Source: Eucalyptus grandis
Lineage: Eukaryota > Streptophyta > Magnoliopsida > Myrtales > Myrtaceae
Assembly: GCF_016545825.1 (NCBI RefSeq)
Contig: NC_052615.1
Location: forward strand, 36,791,516-36,855,515
DNA length: 64,000 nt
Direction of reading: 5' to 3'
Shown one piece after another: positions 46,901-57,529 of the stretch (the stretch's first letter is position 1; each line of letters starts with the position of its first letter). The position numbers were made by a program, and so were the translations under genes. The notes under the pieces are model-generated. The model was not told the origin of the DNA. It was given only the letters and a program-made list of their open reading frames with translations, and did no database searches.

Positions 46901-47887
46901 TAAAAAATAAATAAAAATTAAGCAAATCAGCATTGTGTTGTCCAAAATTGTTTATATCAGATCGCAACTAGTTATAACTAGAATGCCACATCAATATTAG
47001 AACTATATTGGCAAAGCCACAAAATTGAAGAGTTTTGAACTATATTGAAATCCGCATAATAGGTTTAAGACTAATTGATATTTTTCTTTAGGTAATGCAC
47101 CAAGATACTTAAAACTTGTAGTGCAACAGCAATCAAATTGTAAAATTATCAAAAAGTATAATTGGATCCTAAAATCTGTGCAAAAGAAAACGTGTAATCA
47201 AATCATAAAATTGATAAAAATGCAACTCAATCTAAAATTTTCTGCAAAAATTGTAATTCAGTACTTTGATTAGATCCGACTGTTTTAATGATTTTTTTAT
47301 AAAAAAAAAATGGAGAACATGTGCTCTGATGTAGAGAGAGAAAGAGAGAGATTTAATTTTTCTTTTCACATGTTTATAATGTGTCATCCACTTAAATCCA
47401 CATTGACCGCAACTATCACTAATTATATTATAGAAATTCAAGTCAATTTCGTCATAGATGTAATTTTTGGAAATGCCTGATGGTAATGAACAATTAGCAT
47501 GAGAAGGATCTATCAGAATGTTCTAAGATTTATAGTTTCGTACGAATTTTAAGACTTTTGATGCATTTATTTTTTAATATTATTTATTTTTCTAAGAACA
47601 TTATGGTATTTGGTTTAGACATTTTCCAATTTAAAAGCATTCCATCTTAGTTGAAACAATCCTCGCTAAAGAATTTTCTTCATTGCAATTATTTCATCAT
47701 AAAACACTGCGAAAATTGTTATGTGGTTCTGTCATATTTTTATTTCTATGCTAAACGCAGACCTGTTTCTATTTCTCCTATTGGTTAGGAAGAGCTCTAT
47801 TGATCAATAAATAGAACCATCCTTTCAATGGTGATGAAGAATTATGAAGAGATGAATTAACAAAATATTCTTTCTTAAGTTTAATAA
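46901..47887. other. AT-rich intergenic DNA
   Basis: 47090-47230 carries AATCAAATTGTAAAATT-like words also seen in the foldback element at 57530-59190, so it is probably a fragment of that family. No gene. Confidence 0.5.
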
Positions 47888-48420
47888 CTACATCTTAGGC
47901 CATAGACATGAGTGTTTTGTATAGCAGTTTATCCCAAAACTGATATTAAGCAAATTCCATGATCTCATAAACACTAACAGACCACAAAATATCCAGAAGC
48001 CAACACGAACCCAAGCAGTATGCCCATATAAAATCAACTTTTCTTGATATTCCATCCTGTTCGCAGTAATGGAGCAACTTTTGTTAAGTAGAAGCATGCA
48101 CAATCCGAGATTTTCTTCAAAAAAACTTCTGGAAAATGTGAGAAAGTGTGTTAGGATGATTCCTACAAGTGGACTGTCTAAGAGTTTCAAGAATGAAAGG
48201 AAATCAAGATTCGCATTATGAGCTGGTATGATTCCATTGAGGTAGGTCCAAGCTGATCTAGATTCCCCAAATCAAGAAGAACGATGGTATTGTGTGATAG
48301 GTTGAGGAAATAAAGTGCTTGGACATCTCCAAGTATGTTTGGTATTGGACTCTCCAATCTATTGTTCAGGAAGTCAATTAACATGATGGTCAGAATCTTG
48401 ACAAGTTCTAGCGTCAAACT
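47888..48420 (-). pseudogene. Receptor-like protein, C-terminal fragment
   Basis: The minus strand gives LRR sequence DFLNNRLESPIPNILGDVQA and LYFLNLSHNTIV, a frame change near 48250, then YLNGIIPAHNANLDFLSFLK, RSFFEENLGLC (the C-terminal LRR cap, usually FEGNPGLCG) and a membrane-anchor-like WVRVGFWIFCGLLVFM, then KHSC and a stop at 47888. This is the last 170 or so residues of a Ve1-like receptor-like protein. The glycines and second Cys of the cap are changed, so it is a pseudogene. It lies upstream, in minus-strand sense, of the N-terminal fragment at 26.4 kb, so the two are not one gene. Confidence 0.75.
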
Positions 48421-49275
48421 TTCGAAAGTTATTGTATCTTGATAATAGAGCCCCCTTATTCAAAATAACTCATACTACAAGTGATTGAAGCCTACATCGG
48501 CCTTCATCATAAATTTCAACTACCATATTTTATAACATAATTTTTTTAGGTAAGGGTAATTTTTTATCAGACCAATTACTTGATACAAAATAATGTTTTG
48601 TCCTAGAGACATATAATTAGAATTTTCAAAATAAAGATCAAACATTCATAAGTTCCCACATCCCTGTCCAGTTCTTCAAGTTTTGATACTTAGTCCCATT
48701 TTGTTTTTAACCCAGGAATTGTGAATTGAATCGCATAGTACCAATTTCATTTTTTTGGAACCGATAACTGTGGGAACTTGGAGCTGATGGTTTCCTATGG
48801 CCGATTTGGTTTGATTCCCAATTTACTCTGGACTAATACTCACTCCTGCTCAAGATGGCTGAAGAAAAGATGGAAGGGCCGAATCTATCCTACGGTAGTC
48901 TAGGCCATCAAGGAGAGTGAGAAGGGGAATCGTCTTTTACTTATTCTAAAGGAGAAACTTACCATTACAATCTCGATATCTGGCCATGGACCCAAATCCA
49001 TCGCTCAATCTCACAAATTAACCCGCAAAACCATGTTGCTCACGGCCCAAGCAACCCCACAATAGTGAGCCTCTGCGGCGAGAACACGCCTCAGTGATAT
49101 TTGGAGACCTATTGTAGCGCTAGGGTTTACTCAAGAGGCACAAACGCGACTTTTATTTCCTCAACCAATGGCCAGGATCTAAAGTCTCGATCGGACGGTT
49201 CTTTTATCTTCTCGCTCTCACCTAGCTCGAATGGCGCTCATCAAGCCACATCGGCACTTCCGTTAAAATCATCCA
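48421..49275. other. Intergenic DNA
   Basis: 48680-48840 resembles the GGAACC-rich interior of the hAT-like elements. 49101-49298 is an open frame without recognisable family. No supported gene. Confidence 0.45.
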
Positions 49276-50960
49276 ATGGCCATCATTTTGTCATGTAATC
49301 ACATAAATAAAATGGCCAAAATTCCAATAAATGCAAAGGTAAATTTTTGTGATTATTGCAAGTGTCCATATCACAATAAAGATATTTGTTGGAAGCTACA
49401 TGAGAAGCCTATAGATAAAAATAAGAAAGAAAAGGATTTTTCTTCTCGTGTGATGGCAAAAGTTGATAAAATCAATCAACCTATCAATAATGTCCAGCAC
49501 ATTAAATAGGCCCTGAGTCAACTTGGCATTCATGATAAATCTACCAGCTTCTCATGTACCAGTTTTTGCTTAATGAGTTATATATCCACTAATGCATTGA
49601 TAACTTATTTAGGTACTAGTGATCACATAATCTGTGATTAATCTTTTTTTTTTTCCTGCATTCACAATCACTCATGGTCCTCCGTATCAGTATGTCTTCT
49701 AAATGCAAAGGTTGCTTCTGTCACTCAAATTGGGCACCGTCTGACTTAGTTCGTCCATTACACTTAAAAATGTTCCTTTTGTCCTCGATTTTATTTTAAC
49801 CTTATTTTTGTCTCCGAAGTTTGTGAAGACAATTTATGTCGTGCCATTTTAGATTCTAATATTTGTTTATTTCGAGCTCTTTTGACTAGCAAACTGTTAG
49901 ATTAGGTAGTGTTTACTAGGGATTCTATTTTTGGGCCAGATTTCCCATAAATTTTGAATTTTCATGTAATCCCTTCACAAAGTGCACTCTAAATAACGCA
50001 AAAATTATTAATAATACTTCTCATCAACGATTGGGTCACAGTGCTTCTTTTCCACATCCTAAAAGTTCTATTTATCCTTTTGCTAAGCAATCACATGTCC
50101 CTTGACTAATACAGCACGTGCTACAATCCCTTTCTTTCTCATCCATATCGACAATTTAGGACCATATCACATCCTACCTCATGATGGATCTTCTTTTCTT
50201 TTTCTTTTTTTTCCCTTCACTATGCCGATGACTACAGACATCCCACTTAGGTCTTCCTCATGCAGTCCAAAACTCAAGTCCTTTCTCTCCTCACAAATTT
50301 CTTTGCTCTCAGTAAAAATCAATTTAATAAATCTATATAGAGTATTTCAATTGGTAACGCACATGAATTTTTCAATCATGAATGCTCTTTCTTCTTCTCC
50401 ACCCGTGGCATTCTCCATGAGAGCTCCCGCACCTACCCACCCAAACAAAACAAGGTTGTCAAGCATAAACATCATCATCTTCTAGAAGTTGCTCACACTC
50501 TTAAATATAAAGCCTGTATTCTAGAGATGTTTTAGGGTGATTGTGTGGTCACAACAATCTACCTAATCAATTGGATGTCAACTTGGGTTATTGATGGACG
50601 AGCCCCCCTTCGAATTACATTTTGACAAGCGTCCAAACATTCATCATTTGTGACTTTTGGGCCGCTTGTGCTGAGTTATTACTGTGGACCCTAAGGATAA
50701 ACTAGGTCTTCACGCCATGAGATGTGATTTCATGAAGTTTCGCACTCTTTAGAAAGGATATTGTATTTCTGATCCCTCCACCGAGCAATTCTTTGTGAGT
50801 AGAGATGTCGTTTTTCATGAAATCGTGTTTCTTTTTCAGACTCAACCATCTTTACCGCAACAGGCTAGCCTGACACCTGATTCACGACCTTCTTTAATTG
50901 AGGAGAAATCATAATCACCTCCATCGCTGGTCAAGATTGAGCCTCCAGAGCCTCCAGCTA
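49276..50960 (+). mobile_element. Ty1/copia gag to integrase remnant
   Basis: A gag zinc knuckle CDYCKCPYHNKDIC (CX2CX4HX4C, 49348-49389) with WKLHEKP is followed by a protease-like TSDHI near 49620 and TLKNVPFV near 49765. The integrase core has FFLIHIDNLGPYHILPHDGS near 50130, then HLLEVAHTLKYKACI and GDCVVTTIYLINWM near 50480-50580. The integrase end is EQFFVSRDVVFHEIVF near 50790-50835. Many stops and frameshifts. No RT follows; after about 50900 the sequence changes to a different element type. Confidence 0.75.
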
Positions 50961-51457
50961 CTTCTCCATTGATTGAGAATAGATTTTCATCAGATACGAG
51001 TCCTCTGATTGAGCCCTTCACTGACTTTTTGCTCGTGTCAGCTGGTGAGACTCTTGTGGCTTCTCCATCGATAGCTCCTCCAACACCAAATGGGCAAGGA
51101 AGTTAAGCAAGATACAACTGCCTCTGATGAAAGTAGGTGAGCAAATGATTGAGAAAAATGAGTTTAGGCACATTGATGAAAGTTGGAAAAACACAAAAGA
51201 CAAATCTCTGAAGGTGAATGTGGACGACAGGACACCTGATCCTTCTTCTCGTCCTACAAAGAGAAGAAGAACTACTGCTCAGAGATAGAGCATACAAGCT
51301 TTTCTCCAAAGATTTAATGAAGAGGTGCAGGAAGAGTAAGATGAAGACACCGATGACTTGGATAACATCATCGATGCATATCAGCCTAATTCTAATGATG
51401 ATGCCAATGAAGAAATTGATGCTGAGGAAGAAACAGGAATAGGAATAGCTATTGGTC

Positions 51458-51697
51458 AAATAGAGGTAACTACAATCACTGGGATTTGCACTAGTGGCCA
51501 CCCTTCCAACATGGAAGGGGAAGGTGGTGGGTTCGAATCCCCACCTTCTCAGGGGGGTTGGGGTGGGGACGATATAGTTTCAGGAGTGGGTTTCAACTCT
51601 CACGCCTTGCAAAGAGGCATGACAAAAGTCTGAGAGTGAGCATTAAAGTAGGAATAGAGTAGGATCGACAAAAAAATAAAAAAATAGAGGTAACTAC
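51458..51697 (+). mobile_element. tRNA-derived SINE with target duplication
   Basis: The body at 51474-51681 has an A-box-like TTGCACTAGTGG (51485-51496) and a perfect B box GGTTCGAATCC (51530-51540), 3' A-rich tail. The 16-bp direct repeat AAATAGAGGTAACTAC flanks it (51458-51473 and 51682-51697). A pol III promoter, short length, A-rich end and long duplication define a SINE. It interrupts an acidic reading frame. Confidence 0.85.
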
Positions 51698-52429
51698 GGC
51701 TAACAAAGAACAAGAAGTTGGTGTTATAGAACCAGCTAGTACTGCCAATGTTCCCTTGACCCAACCAGATGATGATAGAGGAGTTGATGTTGATCTAATT
51801 GAGGATTAGGATACTACTGAGGATGAGGAGCCTACTGAGCATCAGGACTAGATCATTGTTGAGGATCAAAGTACTACTAAGGAATAGGGCAATGGTGAAA
51901 TCAATCCCTCTCTTTTTGTAGCACCAACTCAAGGGGAGCACAATCAAGCAAATCCACCTACTGATCCTAAGGAACCTTTGGTTGAGGATATTCCTGTAGA
52001 TACATTTATTGTAGCTGAAAGCATTCTAAAGGATTTAGACATCCCTAAAATAGCAAGTGGTGGTGCTAATGATGTCCCAAATGCCGCTGAAATTCTTGAA
52101 CATGTTGTTGGTGATATTGCAAAATCTTCAAGATGCTCCAAAAATCCATGGGAAAGCAGCTGAGGGTCTTTCTATGGCTCCAGAGGTTGTTGATGCTAAT
52201 GTCCTTGCTACTTTTTTTCCTCAAATGCCTGCTGAGTCTGTTGATACGACTGGTGAGGAAACCCCACATGCCGCTACTTCTTCTAACCCCTCTACTGACA
52301 AAGCCATGTAGGATAAGAGGAAAGGAATTGCAAATATTGATGCAGAGTTTGAAGCTACTAAACAGAGACAAAAGGATATCGATATGGTGATGAAGCTACA
52401 TTGTAGATAGGTTGTTTCTGCGGACTTTA

Positions 52430-52517
52430 CTCAACATGAAGGAGCACAAGGATAGGATGGAGAAAGAACTGAACTCAACATGAAGGAGCACAAGGATAGG
52501 ATGGAGAAAGAACTGAA
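52430..52517 (+). repeat. 44-bp perfect tandem duplication
   Basis: CTCAACATGAAGGAGCACAA begins both units (52430 and 52474) and the units are identical over 44 bp. As 44 is not a multiple of three, the second copy shifts the reading frame of the surrounding coiled-coil ORF. Confidence 0.9.
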
Positions 52518-52861
52518 GAATCTACAAGTTTTTATCAGAACTCAGGTTGAAGCTTTGGACAACAGAATGACTAACATGGAATGCACTCTCGACAACATGC
52601 AGTATTATATTCTTGTTCAACTGCCTCCAAAACACAGATTTCCTTCTCCAACTCTAGCTCCAATTCTAGACCCTGACCCAAGCCAACCATCCTCCTCTAA
52701 ATAATTTTTTGTGCTTGCGTTATTTCTCGAAGTTTGGATTGTTTTTTGTTTGGTCTAAAATGCTTGTGGATTGCTTTTGTGTTTGACTATGTTCGACTGA
52801 AGTTTCGTACTATGGTTTGTTTATAACATTATGATTGATCTAATATCTTTTTGACTATTGA

Positions 52862-53184
52862 CAAAAAGGGGGAGAAGATAAACCTGTAGAATTCAAAGCG
52901 AATTTTATTGCACCAACATTATTTTTGCCGGTTTTCTAAGAAGTCTCTGTGTATCACAAATGTTGATGAGATTGGTTAAAAAATTTATTATCCCTTATAT
53001 TTTAAATTCAGAACATTAGCTATAAGAGTTTTGCTAAAAATTCTTTCAATACAAATATTCTTATAGACCAACTGTGCTTATCTTTTAAAATCTAGCTTTA
53101 AGAGCTTTTTGAATCCCAATATATTTTTATCATCTTTAAAAGTTCTACTTGAATAATTTTTGTTATTATCAAAAAGGGGGAAAT
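52862..53184 (+). other. Repeated polypurine tracts before the LTR
   Basis: ACAAAAAGGGGGAGAAG at 52861-52877 and ATCAAAAAGGGGGAAAT at 53168-53184. Two such tracts before the 3' LTR are typical of Sirevirus-type copia elements; the second abuts the LTR and would be the active primer for plus-strand synthesis. Confidence 0.65.
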
Positions 53185-54169
53185 TGTTGAGAAAGCATTC
53201 CTTGAATAATTTTGAAGATTAACAAAGACTTAGATTCTTATCACAAGTATTTTCAGGTGAAAAGTCTAATAGGTATTTGATCAAACAATATCAATTAGAA
53301 CCACAGTTGTGGCTTATTTATTTCTTTCCTTATGTATTCTATCAAACGACTAGAAAGGATGGAATGTACTCATGCAATGGCTAATAGCGATTGGTTGGAA
53401 GTCCTACCTTATTTATGAGGAGTTTCAAAAGAAAAGTTCTTCTAATATCTCTTGGAGATTCAACTTTTCTAGAACGATTTGTTTGAGGCAAAACATTCTT
53501 TCTAAATTAGAGCGCTTGACCTATGGAAACCTAAATAGCTATATGGGCAACAGTATCTATGGGAAGCATCATTCTCTGTGATCCTAAAACAATCAGACCC
53601 TCTTGACGAGATCTAGGCCAACAAGTTGTTTGGCTAAATTATCGTCCTAGAGATTTGTCCAATAGTCTGCTTGGATGGGGAGAAGTATAAAAGGTGGTTG
53701 TGACGCTAAAAGGAAAAATCGCTTTTCAAGAGAATTAAAGCTTTCAATTCCAAAGTTTCAAGAGTGTTCTATGATAAAATACTTTCGTCTCTAAGAGCAT
53801 CATTGTGTAATCAATTAGAGGTTGAGAGTGTGTAAGGTGTTATACACATGAGTTCAAGTGTTCAAAGCTTAGATATTATAATCTCTAATTACTTCTTTTT
53901 AGTGGAATCCAGCCAATAGGTTGCAGTGCGAAAGAGTGGACGTAAGCTTACAAAAGCCAAACCACTATAATCTTTGGGAGATCTCCCATAATCTTTTGTA
54001 CGTAATTTCCTACCCTTACTCTCTTTAATTATTGTAATAGAATTGCACACTTGTTAGATCTGACCATCATCTTCCAACACTAGTATTGTTTTGTTGCGAT
54101 ATTTCTTTAATTTTTTTTTTCACAAAATCACATGTTCACCTCTTTTAGGTGATAGTTTTAGACATAACA
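53185..54169 (+). repeat. LTR of a Sirevirus-like copia element
   Basis: 985 bp, starting TGTTGAGAAAGC right after a polypurine tract and ending GACATAACA. A TATAAAAG box at 53696-53703 would be the U3 promoter. It shares with the LTR at 57625 the block AGTGGAATCCA(A/G)CCA...AA(G)CC(A/G)AACCACTATAA. No 5' partner LTR is in the window. Confidence 0.65.
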
Positions 54170-54551
54170 GGAGCAAGGTGGTCGCCGCCGTGAGGAGGAG
54201 GAGCAAGTGGCGGGGCATTGGTTGTGAGGGTGATGGAGGGTGAGAGTTAAAGTGGATGTGGCTAACTAGATCGATGAGGGGTAGTAATTTTCATTTGTGA
54301 AAAATATGTCTCGAATTCGAGATAGATTCAGATAAATTTGAATAAATGATATTGATGGATTCGTACGGTAGAAATAATTAGGCCTTCGAGGGAACTTTTC
54401 CTCAATCCAAATTAGAGTGAGAAGTGGTTTGAAATAAACAAGTTGCTGATTTGTTTTTCTTTTTCTTTTCCTTCTCAATGGGCAAAGAATTTGTTTCTTT
54501 TTGTTGGAGAAGATGAACATCTCGGTTTGACCAATGGATCAGTCGCGCGTC
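54170..54551. other. Short intergenic stretch
   Basis: Begins with a GC-rich GGAGGAGGAGC segment, then AT-rich DNA. No gene recognised. Confidence 0.5.
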
Positions 54552-55078
54552 TGGGGCCCAAGTAGATATGGGGAAAATGAAAAAGTTCGCGGGCTTCCCT
54601 AAGCGTGAAGAGCCGCACACCGCCGTACGAAGATGAAGAAAAAGAACGTCCACGACTTCTTGGTCCGGCTATGTAGAAAAGTTTTTGCGTTGAGCTTAAA
54701 CGTGTTATTCATGTCGTTTGTTTTACATCCAATTAATTTGTTTATTTATAGTTTATAGATACTTAGAGTTTTAAATGTAATTTGAATTTAAAAAATATTT
54801 TCCTGAAAATATTTGTGGGGCCCAAGTAGATACAGGGAAAATGAAAAAGTTCGCGGGCTTCCCTAAACTTGAAGAGCCGCACAGTGGTCTCGCTGGACCT
54901 GCCGCGCGAAGATGAAAAAAAGAACGTCCACGACTTCTTGGTTCGGCCGTGGGGAAAAGTTTTTGCGTTGAGCTTCAACGTGTGATTCATGTCGTTTGTT
55001 TTACATCCAATTAATTTGTTTATTTATAAATATTTTGAGTTTTAAATGTAATTTAAATTTTAAAAAATTCCTGAAAAT
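54552..55078. repeat. 264-bp tandem duplication
   Basis: Copy 1 at 54552-54815 and copy 2 at 54816-55078 both begin TGGGGCCCAAGTAGATA and share AAAAAGTTCGCGGGCTTCCC, AAGAACGTCCACGACTTCTT and TTTTTGCGTTGAGCTT. Copy 2 has an extra GTGGTCTCGCTGGACCTG segment and small indels. No coding function. Confidence 0.9.
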
Positions 55079-55258
55079 AATCGCTTGCTTTGATCGAAAT
55101 GATTAACCGATGAAAAATTTTCTATGACAATAATATATATTTAAATATTTTTTGGACGATGCAAATAGTTTTTTTTTTTTTTGTAAACAATATTAGTAAT
55201 CATTTTTAGAGAAATGTTTTTCAAATTATTTATTTCCGACGAAACAAACAGAGCTTAA

Positions 55259-56435
55259 GTCCTTTCGTTTGGGAAAAATATCATGTTTTTGAAAACATTT
55301 TCTTAAAAGTCATTTTCTAGGAAAATTACTTTATTTTCCTGTTCGCCGAAATCTAAACTTTGAGTGGAAAATATTTTCCACTGTTCATTAGCTAATTTAA
55401 TTGTTTGTAAAAATTATCAAAAATTGAATTTTAATATTTTTAATTGACCAAAAAATTATTTCTATTTTTTATATTTTTTTAAAAAACGAATTTTTAATTA
55501 TTTGTATTTTAAAAAATCGAAATTTTTATTATTATTTATTTTTTCTTTCTTTTTATTTTTCTTTTCCTTCCTCCTTCCTCCTCCTTCCTCCTTCTTCCTC
55601 CACCGCCGCATGCCTGATGATGGCCGGTTGCCCCGCGGCCGACCAAGACCCAATTACTAGATCCGGCGAGCTCGAGGCTCGGCCGATCTTGCCTGAGCTC
55701 GCCAAAGTTTCGCTGGACTCTAGCGAGCAGCAAGCTCGCCAAATTTGGCGGCAGAGCTCGGGCTCGCCTAGATAGGGAGCTCGAGTTCCACCGTCAAATC
55801 CAGTGAGCTCGTAGCTCACCAGATCTGGCGAGCTCACGGCTCGCCAGAGCCCAGCGAACCTCTGGTGAGCTCAGGCGAGGCCCGAGTCCCGCCTAGCTCG
55901 CCGGATCTGGCAACGCTAAGGACCTCGTATGGGTCCCACTGGATTTGCCTCGCCGCATCGCGTTTCTCCGATTTCGACTTGTGAGTAGGTATTTCTCGCG
56001 GGGCGGCCTCCAAAAACCCTAGAAATCGCTCCAGCGGGTCCAGAATCGGCGCGACATCCGCCGGTCGCCCCCCATTCCCATCCTCCCCGGTCGCGAAGGA
56101 GAGCACTGCCGCTCCGAGCGGGATGGCAGGCAGAACAGGGGAAACCGTGGTGGAGAGGATGGAGGTAGAGATAGAGAGAGAAAGAAAGTGCAACAATAAG
56201 AAGAAAAAAAGAAAAAGAAAGCATAAAAATAAAAACGAAAATGTATTGGTAAAAAGAAGCAAGATGGAAGAAATTATAGAAAATGCAAGTGGAAAACATT
56301 TTCTTTACTTTTAAAGGATGTTTTTTCCAATGATGGAAAACATTTTCCTTAACTAGTTCATTTTCCATGAAACGAACACCGGAAAATCCGAAAAACATTT
56401 TCCCGGAAATCATTTTCTGCAAAACGAACAGACCC
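55259..56435. mobile_element. Harbinger-like TIR element with GC-rich core
   Basis: The left end GTCCTTTCGTTTGGGAAAA and right end (complement GGGTCTGTTCGTTTTGC) are flanked by TAA (55256-55258, 56436-56438). Subterminal AACATTTTC/GAAAATG motifs are inverted. The core is GC-rich with many GAGCTCG/CGAGCTC palindromes. Long minus-strand open frames inside (55553-56422) are by-products. Just outside the left end, 55235-55255 (CGACGAAACAAACAGAGC) resembles another copy's right end, so two elements probably abut. Confidence 0.6.
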
Positions 56436-56852
56436 TAAGTGTGGAAAACATTAGAGCCGTAACTCCGATTTTATGATTATAATGGATTGTTTGTGGCTAC
56501 TTCTCTATATGGATGTAGGCACCGACACTCATCGAGCAAGGCTAACTTGCCAGTGGCTAGTGCCGGAATAGGAATAAGAAAGGAAAAAAGAAAGACCAAA
56601 ATAAATAATAAATAATAAATAATCAAAAAAATATTAAAGTATTATTAAGATTTATCCATGTTAGTGTCGGCAATGCCACGTAAACCAGCCCGACGTCTAC
56701 GTCAGCAATATCCCGCCAAAGTTAGTCGGAAAGACTGAATTGACATTAAATCAAAATATTTAAGATTAAATTTGCACCATTAAAAGGTTTAGGACTAGCA
56801 ATAGTTTAAGACTTTTCGAACTTTTTTTCCTAATTTGTGATGGCTTTGGGAT
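56436..56852. other. Intergenic; dispersed repeat
   Basis: 56640-56820 matches 60350-60540 in the same orientation (GACGTCTACGTCAGCAAT versus GTCGTCTACGTCAATAAT, then AAA(A)CT(A)AATTG). Both may be halves of one MITE family. No gene. Confidence 0.5.
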
Positions 56853-57260
56853 TTACCAATTTTCTTGTGGAAGAATTGTAAGATCAAAGAAATGAACATT
56901 TGCGCCAGTGTCTATGCGGGCAATAACTGAAATGGGCTTGCCGTGTTTGGAAGGAAAGATGTGAATGGGAATGCATGGTTTGGGAGCATGAGAGGTCTGA
57001 CAAAAACTTTGGGATCTTGGGAAAAGAAGCAAAGCTATCATCTGGACCTGGATCATTGACCAGAAGTATAAAATTGATTCAAGATTATCTTCTTGGAAAA
57101 ATACTCCGGTCTTCTTCTCAATGTTTGCAACATGTGCATTCCTTTTCCTTGGCTTGAGGGCTTTTTTTTTTTTTTTTTTTTTTTTCCCGCAAAGCATCCT
57201 TTGCGATCACAGATGAAACGTCTGCCTTTTGTTTTTATCTTGGGAATATCTTTTCACAAA
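56853..57260 (-). pseudogene. Caulimovirid zinc-knuckle/protease fragment
   Basis: On the minus strand, a decayed CCHC knuckle (RFICDRKGCFAGK, with first Cys and His replaced) is followed by a long A run (T run on plus, 57161-57184). Then come NAHVANIEK and SVIARIDTGANVHF, an aspartic protease DTGA motif, with ILPQENW. The order zinc knuckle then protease, and the wording around DTGA, suit a plant pararetrovirus polyprotein better than gypsy. It is a second, separate caulimovirid fragment, opposite in strand to the one at 1.6 kb, and is broken. Confidence 0.5.
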
Positions 57261-57529
57261 GATGTCCATATCTTCCTTCTCTTTATCCGGGAGATTTGAG
57301 AACTAAACTTTCCAGAGATGCTGTTTCTGCTTGCTGCAGCATGTCCAAGAGGAATCCTTGAGCGAGCACTTGATTTTCAAGCCGGGCTTTTAAGCCGGCC
57401 TAATCAAATTTCTCTTTTGTCACGCAAGTAATCGTTCATTGCTTTTCTTCAAAGACAATTCTACTATTGCAATATGGATTACTAATTGGAGTTTACACTT
57501 CAACAACTCTTCTATTTCACTTTGGAACA
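57261..57529. other. Flank of the caulimovirid fragment
   Basis: The minus strand may continue viral polyprotein upstream (SLESLVLKS-like reading near 57300) but motifs are too weak to call. Confidence 0.3.

Larger units (their letters stand above)
50961..52704 (+). pseudogene. Acidic, coiled-coil-ending ORF of a Sirevirus-like 3' region (broken)
   Basis: Fragmented open frames encode Pro/Ser-rich then strongly acidic sequence (DDANEEIDAEEE) and end in a heptad-like segment (MKEHKDRMEKELKNLQVFIR at 52480, then QVEALDNRMTNMECTLDNMQ) with a stop at 52702-52704. The next sequence holds purine tracts and an LTR. Position and the C-terminal coiled coil suggest the extra 3' ORF of Sirevirus-type copia elements, but I cannot confirm homology. 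It is interrupted by a SINE (51474-51681) and a 44-bp duplication. Confidence 0.4.

Noticed and set aside
25544..48420. The N- and C-terminal receptor-like fragments as one gene split by insertions
   Set aside because: Both are on the minus strand but in the wrong order: the C-terminal part is upstream. They must be separate genes unless the assembly is rearranged.
51530..51540. GGTTCGAATCC as part of a tRNA gene
   Set aside because: No cloverleaf can be drawn; the A-rich tail and 16-bp flanking duplication show a SINE.
55553..56422. Overlapping minus-strand frames of 94-168 codons
   Set aside because: They lie wholly inside a GC-rich TIR element with palindromic GAGCTCG words and low-complexity ends, and match no protein family.
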